A stretch of DNA of 64,000 bases from Bryoerythrophyllum caledonicum (Eukaryota; Streptophyta; Bryopsida; Pottiales; Pottiaceae), in contig OZ020515.1 in the NCBI GenBank assembly GCA_963971425.1, forward strand, positions 9,068,291 through 9,132,290, given 5' to 3'. The translations under genes were made by a program, and so were the position numbers. The notes under the pieces were generated by a model. That model did not search any database, was not told the DNA's origin, and saw nothing but the letters and a program-made list of their open reading frames with translations. How positions within the stretch are numbered: position 1 is the first letter of the stretch; the number at the start of each line of letters is the position of its first letter. Shown here piece after piece: positions 58,106 through 64,000 of this stretch.

Positions 58106-58632
58106 TATTGGGTCACCGTTCGGGTTTGGAATGTCCTATCTTGTGGTACCAATAGGGTCCCGGTTACTAACATAAGACCCAAAGATTTGGGATACCTATC
58201 TAGTGTATTTTGGTGACTTTCAGGAAAACAAAAGTGTGGACACAGTCACACACTAGAGTTTTCCTAAAAGTCTGTGTTTTAAAGGGTGGCTACCTTGTGT
58301 CAGCCAAAAAAACCCGGTGCACCATCCTTTAAGGACCTTGTGTCTTTCTTTATTCACCAAAGCAGGGTGAGATTTAAATACGGCAATATTTGCAGGGTGA
58401 AAATTCTCACCCTCCATATTTTATGGGCCATGCGCATGGAACAAGCTAATGCAACCAAATTAGTAATTTGGTGCCTAAATGATTAACCCTGTAGCATGTT
58501 GGTTGGCTGACAAAGGACCATAATTTATGGAGTAAACCCCAAAGTTAACCAAACCACCATGTTTCTCAAAAACAAGTGGACTTTCAGGAGTACAACCCCT
58601 ATTAGCGTTTTGGGGTGACAATCAGGGTTTAA

Positions 58633-59021
58633 GAGCATCTCCACCCGGAGACAGAGAACCACCAATTTGGAGTTTTATGAGGACAAATGTCAAAAAGTTG
58701 CACCTGACACCTCAAAACGGGGAAACTTTAGAAGTTTCGGTGCATGGCATGGAGAAATCTCCTTGGATGGGGGGAGTGCATCATTTTCTAATGTTGGCGA
58801 CACACCCATACCCTTGCGGCACGTGGCGCCATGTCAGTGGTGGCAACATGTGGCGCCGTGTCATTGGTGGCGGGAGGTGAAAGGTGAAAGCGACAATTGG
58901 GTCAAAAAAAATTTGGAGCTTGGGGTGGAGCCAAGCAAACGCCAAACCTTAAATCACTTTTGGCGTGGAGACGATTTTCCGTCCTAGCGTGGAAAATTCC
59001 ACGCCAGGAGTGGAGATGCTC
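58633..59021. mobile_element. Tourist/Harbinger-type MITE, 389 bp
   Basis: Ends GAGCATCTCCAC and inverse, with TAA target duplication at 58630-58632 and 59022-59024. Inverted relative to 51111-51473. Confidence 0.87.
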
Positions 59022-59379
59022 TAAACCCCGAGTACTTTTCAGGAAAACTCCACTAAACATCAATTTTACAGTTACGCATACCACTCTGAGTCTCTGACAT
59101 GGTCTTTCCTATTCACTGGAACGCTCTGGGCCCCACCAAAGACCAACGACGCGACAATATTAATTATCTACAAATCAAGCAGAATCGGGAGACCAACATC
59201 TACGTGTCGGGTACACTGGGCCTTCCTCTGGCCGCTGGTCCAAAGTGGGCTGATATCTCGGCAGGACCCAGCTTTGTCTAAACGGTTTTCCATCCGCCGG
59301 TAACCACAAAAGCGTCTCATTTAGACCAGGCTTACACAGTTGACTCGTCGTCCTCAAGGAGATGTGAGGCTTAGACGCG

Positions 59380-59500
59380 CTTCCTAACCTCATGCCGACG
59401 GCGGCCCTGCTCGGCTGCAATCTTGACCGGAAAAATCAATAGCTGCTCCGGCAACATCTGAGCCCCATAAAAGGCCATCGAGCTTCAGGAATTCATCAAA
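59380..59500 (+). promoter_or_regulatory. Promoter of copy F
   Basis: GCCGACGGCGGCCC block, W-box-like TTGACC (59423-59428), TATA box CCATAAAAGGCC (59464-59475), then GAGCTTCAGGAATT. Same architecture as the other copies. Confidence 0.72.
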
Positions 59501-59740
59501 CACCGCAGCTGCATTCCTTCAGATCATCTCCGCGGACTACAAGCTGCTGCATCCCACCAGTTCTCCAGGTCACATCAGTGAAGTCGGTATTCTCTAGAAC
59601 AACATCAGAGCGGGCACGTCCAACGCGCCTTTCTTGTGCATATTCTCGTGCTCAGACCCAGTGCTCATTCCTCTTCGACTCACTTGGACCCAGACTTAGA
59701 AGTTGGTATTCTAGCGCAGTAAAGTATAACTGACGTTGCA

Positions 59741-59974
59741 ATGGCTGCCGAAGGCGATGGAGGGTCATCCAAGTGGAACCCGCCCTCGTACACCAGCGAC
59801 TATGACGACTGCGAAGGAGATGGTGGCTCGTCCAGGTGGAAGCCCCCCTCGCACCATGCCGAGGGCGACGGCGGGTCGTCGAGGTGGAAGGCTCCTCCCT
59901 CGCACTGCTGCAGGTTCGACGACAGCTGCGAAGGCGACGGAGGGTCGTCGAAGTGGAGGCCAGGAAAATTCTAA
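59741..59974 (+). CDS. GDGGSSKW repeat-peptide gene (copy F), 77 aa
   Basis: ATG at 59741 in TTGCAATGGCT. Four units: GDGGSSKWNPPS, GDGGSSRWKPPS, GDGGSSRWKAPPS and GDGGSSKWRPGKF, with linkers YTSDYDDCE, HHAE and HCCRFDDSCE. Against copy E it has one extra residue and several synonymous and conservative changes, so it diverged earlier while keeping every repeat. The promoter, about 245-bp leader and 3' sequence are uninterrupted, making it the cleanest gene of the set with copy C. No signal peptide or membrane segment; function unknown. Confidence 0.85.
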   Translation: MAAEGDGGSSKWNPPSYTSDYDDCEGDGGSSRWKPPSHHAEGDGGSSRWKAPPSHCCRFDDSCEGDGGSSKWRPGKF

Positions 59975-60206
59975 GACCAAACAGCTAAGAATCAATGATC
60001 ATCTTTGTACAGTAAGGCGCCAAACCAAAAGGCAGTCACCCGGCGTGACCTACCTTTCTGTGGAGCCGCACAATGCTGAAGCGTCGACCCTCGGAGTGTT
60101 GATCATTCCTTCAGCAGATCTGAGAATCTTCTATTCTTCATATCATTACTCTCCTGCGCTGTCATCCGGACTTATGGGCCGACCCATGCAAGCCACCCCA
60201 CATTAG

Positions 60207-60896
60207 GAGTACGAAGTAAATTCGTCAAAGCGCTCACACACTGATCATTCTTTCGGGACCTTGCAAAGTTGCATGGGAGCCAACCACACTTAGGTTAGCC
60301 TCACTCGTTGACTCCAGACCAATTCCGAATTGGTGATGTACAGGAATCACATGATGATTACCTCCAAATAAATCATAATTTCCAATATCTGCTTCAAATT
60401 GAAAAAAACTGTCTTAGAAAATGCATTCTGGTTCCGAGTCGATGGTCATGGTTGCAGCGAAGAAATCGCATTCTGTTTCCGAGGTGATGGTCAAGGTTGC
60501 AGCTAACGGGTGTTTGATTCGCACATGGGTTGTATGGAACTTTGTCATCCTCAACTGATTGGCAATTTCTGTGATTGCAAGGCTATTGAAGAAATGAAGT
60601 AGCTCAATAGATGTATGATTTGTACATGAAGTTTTAGCACAATGCATTAGATTGCCACAGAAATGGAGAATAATGAAAGTTGATACGTATTCTATTTTGA
60701 AGATTTATTCAAATGAATCACTAATTGGTTTCGATTCATATGTTTTGTGTTGGATAGATTGATGAACTAGCCCATTTTCCTCATAAGAGTAGCATTTTGC
60801 AGTCAAAGTTCAAGTTGTGTGCATGTCGATAGTAGATGAATGGACAATGCTCTTACCTTTGGAGACTTGTATTTAAGAAATATTTGTTCTAACTAA
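60207..60896. other. 3' sequence of copy F and intergenic DNA
   Basis: Includes the conserved CCAATTCCGAATTGG (near 60328), CCAAATAAATCAT, and GGCAATTTCTGTGATTGCAAG. A local near-duplicate of about 60 bp (CATTCTG(G/T)TTCCGAG...GATGGTCA) occurs at about 60423 and 60468. Confidence 0.5.
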
Positions 60897-61408
60897 CTCC
60901 TAAAGAGCCGAAGTCCCAAGCTGGGCTTTTCCAAGTCTCAAAATGGTTCTTATGATTGCACTTTTTAGTCTTTCATTCTTTAAATTTTGTGTGGAGATAG
61001 AAGTTATGTGGACATATTAGCTTTATTTTCATTGAATCTAAAAAGAAGAAGTTATACCATCTGAAGCGATCTTATTGAATGCAAGTAACTCTAAAACATG
61101 GTATCACATATGTCACAAAATATATCTAATGTATAATTGAAAATTATGCCATTAATTTGAGGCAAACTATGTTGACCTTGTTCAAGCATGGTAGAAAACC
61201 CTAGTGCGCTCTTCAAATGCATGTATTTTACAATCTCCCTTGTCAAAATTTACAAATCTATCTGGCGGCCTTCTTGTGGTACTATGCTTCAATATCCTCA
61301 TAGGGTTAATAATAGGATTTGAAAAAAAATTAGTCCAATAAATCTTGTCTCAAAACTATGCACTTTTAGAAGTGGTTTTGGTGAAACATAGTCATTGTCT
61401 TTTAGGAG
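60897..61408. mobile_element. Degenerate TTAA-family element
   Basis: Left end CTCCTAAAG, right end CTTTTAGGAG followed by TTAA (61409-61412); the left flank reads CTAA, so the target copy has decayed. No coding sequence. Confidence 0.45.
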
Positions 61409-61412
61409 TTAA

Positions 61413-62244
61413 ATTGATGAGAGATAACACACTATCCATTAGAGATTGAATATTGGAGAAGACAAAGAAAAAGAGGTCATATCATACTTTTGAAGTTGAC
61501 CATGTAAAATGTAGGTGGATCTAAGACTTGACTTCCTTTGTTTGAACTCAACTTGTTAATGCTTAACCCTAAAACGTTGAAGGAGCAAAAATGTGGCTTC
61601 TTAGATGACTTTGAATGCATGATATTAGACAAAGAATTGCAAATTCCATCCAATTCTTACTTCCAAGTTAATTGATTGAATGTATAAGCACTAAAACATG
61701 CAATTAAGCAGTTTGCCCTCACCAAATAAAAGTGCACTTGGCTACAACGGTGGCCAGTGCGAACAAAAGTGGCAAGATTGCCAAAAAAAAATGTTTTTCA
61801 AAGAAAAAAAAATTGAGCTTCTGCAACAATATTATGTACAATCATGGTTGTTAATATTGGAAGCGATTTTCTGGCATTTTCAACTAATTTTTGGTGGCCC
61901 CTCGTTAATACTAGATAAATGTGTATTTAATATAGTTTCACAATACTTCAAAGATAGGTTAGAAGGATTGTAGTATACAAACATGCGTAACACAAAAAAA
62001 CATACTTTATACAAGGGTTGGCAGTTGATTACAAGATATTCTATGTAGTACATAATGCATACAATGGTGGAAACTAAATATAGATGCTTCTACAATTGGA
62101 CTTAGCACCAATAGTAAAAACACCTTTACTCTATACAATTAATGACATAACGTCTTACATCACCCTTAGAATATACTACTCTTACACATACACCATATAT
62201 CAATTACCATACACAACTAGTATACTCTCATAAAGGCACACTAT
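61413..62244. other. Intergenic DNA, no supported gene
   Basis: AT-rich; 61509-61560 resembles 2519-2575. No domain in the short frames. Confidence 0.4.
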
Positions 62245-64000
62245 CTACTCTATAGAATTTAGGGCTGCTTGCAAACGGTCGTCATCGATAGCTTCGGTTT
62301 GCATTGCAATATATTGAAGTATGTGAGCCTTTGTTGATTGAAGAATTCCACTCCCGCTTTCAACCTGCATTCCAAATACATTGCGCTTTCTCCACCCGCT
62401 GGCTCCGGACATGGTTCTTTCCGGTGTGTCTACCCATGAAAAAATGCATGCATCTTTCTCTACCCAACTGTGGCTCTCCCCAGATGGCTCCCAGAATGAA
62501 TCCATGCAATTTGCATACCGTTGTGCAGAAGACCCATCTCCATCAACAACCCCCCTTTGGATGATGGGCCAATACCAACAAACCTTTATCTTAAATCTCC
62601 ATCGGTATTTTCCTTCCTCAATCACTTTTCCTACATAGAATGGTACACCGCCTTCTATTTCTGCTCGATCAACACTCAAGGCTACAAATTGTCCACAACG
62701 GATATCAGATTGTGGATTGAATGGTAGAAATGGGTCGTAATTACCTTCATACATTGAACCCTCTTCAGCTCGTTCCTCAACATAGTTGCGCTCTGTTCGT
62801 TGAGCCTTGCACAGTGCTTGATTAGAGGGTCTTCCTCTACGACGACCAAAGTATACTCGAGCCTCGGCATTTGGGAACATGGCGACTACCTGCTCTACGA
62901 CATCTATCTCGCGATTTTCTTCACTTGCACCATCCATTACATCCAAAGATGTACTCTCTGTAGGTCCGGTGTTGGAGAACTCTGAAGGCCAAAACGGTGA
63001 GGAACGATGCTCATTGATACAATCTTTGTGTGGAAATTCAGCTAAATAGAGTTTCAATCTCTTAGCCTCTACTTTTGCCTCACGATTCTTGTCCCCCTGC
63101 TGCAACCTTTGAATGCACCTTTGTTTGTATACTATGAAGTCATCCAACGCCTTCAACTCCCGTTCGTCCGCTGCAAATACTTGTGCAAACGATGGTCGCT
63201 CATCCCTACTTGGCAACGACCTCAAAGTTTCGTCCCTGCCTCCGGTCCCCATGGATCCTTGCAACAATGCTTGTGTTGTACTCGAACCTCACAAGTCCCT
63301 TCTCGGTTGTCCATATAGAATTGCATGTGGTGCGGAAATGTTATGCCCACTAATGAATCCTGACTTGTCAGTAAGTAAGGAGTTATGAACAATTTCCAAT
63401 TCCATACATTCTCTAGCAGCCGGGCGCTAAGAAATGCCTCCGTAGGAAATGTTCCTCGCTCTATAAGACTAATCATTTCCTTCAATGAGTCCACGTCCAA
63501 CCTCTTCAACATATTTGATATACAACAGAAGCATTGATCAATATCTTCGTGTGTATCACCTACTGTAAGAAACAATAGTTCCACCTCTTGAAAAAACCCC
63601 AATTCCACCATGTAGCACATAGACGAAACATATAAATGTTTTTGTTATCGCGTGTGCAGTTGTCCGCCTGAATTCACAATGTTGGTGGCAAAATGCCCTT
63701 CCTCCGCAGCACATCTCCTATCATGTACAACAATGTACTCACGACTTAGCTGCTATCGTGTTTGTGGTGAGCCCCAAACCACACGTCGCAATATAAACCA
63801 ATCCCATGTACAAGAGCACCACACAGATGGCTGTTCACAAACCAATGTTCAATGTTCTTCACAGTCTGCCGCATCCTTGGTACCATGTTCGTATTTTGGT
63901 CCATGCCATCCACTATGATGCACATGTACAACTGAGGGCTAATATAACACAACCTCTTGAATATCCAATAATGCCTACGTTCTTCCATCTGGTTGCGTAG
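62245..64000 (-). pseudogene. DUF7869-like gene with AT-hook and chromatin-reader-like C-terminus, decayed, 5' outside window
   Basis: Read right to left from the window edge: IIVDGMDQN, LVHGIGLYCDVW, IQADNCTRDNKN and TVGDTHEDIDQCF, the order typical of the DUF7869 domain (usual motif VGHTHEDID, so the first His is Asp here). The C-terminal 340-codon frame starts near 63267 and holds a coiled basic region (YKQRCIQRLQQGDKNREAK), an AT-hook-like RRRGRPSN, and a beta-rich segment (GQFVALSVDR, FYVGKVIEEG, KVCWYWPI) resembling Tudor/BAH-type folds. In-frame TAA and TGA near 63744 and 63675 and frame changes near 63610 and 63240 suggest decay unless short introns explain them. DUF7869 proteins are of unknown function and often transposon-associated. 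Confidence 0.6.

Noticed and set aside
1-64000. tRNA or rRNA genes
   Set aside because: No cloverleaf, A/B-box pair or ribosomal sequence was found on either strand by eye.

Overview
The window is nuclear DNA from a land plant. The evidence is short GT-AG introns, a copia element primed from initiator Met-tRNA, a Mutator-like (MULE) element carrying a Ulp1-type protease gene, Tourist and CACTA-like elements, a STIG1-like cysteine-rich protein and a plant-style FCP1-fold phosphatase. Intron sizes (77 to 165 nt) and the DUF7869-like gene suggest a spore-bearing plant (bryophyte, lycophyte or fern), but the species cannot be named. Ordinary genes are few: a partial FCP1-like gene (2-1140), a STIG1-like gene (34213-34799) and a decayed DUF7869/AT-hook gene at the right edge (62245-64000, minus).

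The most novel content is a dispersed family of small genes encoding tandem repeats of GDGGSS(K/R)W(R/K)PP. Five copies are open (30822, 32810 minus, 49785, 54518, 59741) and two are remnants (22599, 29517 minus). Codons vary at third positions between repeats while the peptide stays constant, which indicates selection on the protein. Most copies share a promoter with a TTGAC W-box-like site 36-51 bp upstream of a CATAAAAG TATA box. I recognise no described family.

The second notable region is a 10.7 kb MULE (9624-20353) with 0.6 kb terminal inverted repeats. It has a minus-strand DDE/SWIM transposase and a plus-strand gene that starts with a zinc-finger-like motif and ends in a Ulp1-like peptidase. 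The hexamer CGATAA/TTATCG occurs about 54 times in it, in exons, introns and ends, against about a dozen in the other 53 kb; one intron holds an 11-unit, 10-bp array of it. This resembles the motif saturation known for VANDAL anti-silencing systems. The adjoining 7.3-9.6 kb region is similarly saturated with CCGGT/ACCGG.

Layout: 1-1140 FCP1-like gene; 1.1-6.2 kb intergenic DNA with transposon relics and a SWIM-like fragment; 6.2-9.6 kb unclassified repeat DNA; 9.6-20.35 kb MULE, itself hit by a hAT-like insertion with an 8-bp target duplication; 20.4-23.1 kb remnant peptide-gene copy with a TTAA-flanked element; 23.1-29.1 kb copia fossil; 29.5-33.4 kb three peptide-gene copies; 34-34.8 kb STIG1-like gene; 37.4-48.1 kb a giant, apparently perfect inverted repeat with 4.76 kb arms; 49.3-60.4 kb three more peptide-gene copies, one interrupted by three CACTA-like insertions; 60.9-62.2 kb relics; 62.2-64 kb DUF7869-like gene. 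Two 200-N gaps are present; the one in the left palindrome arm corresponds to only 31 bp in the right arm.
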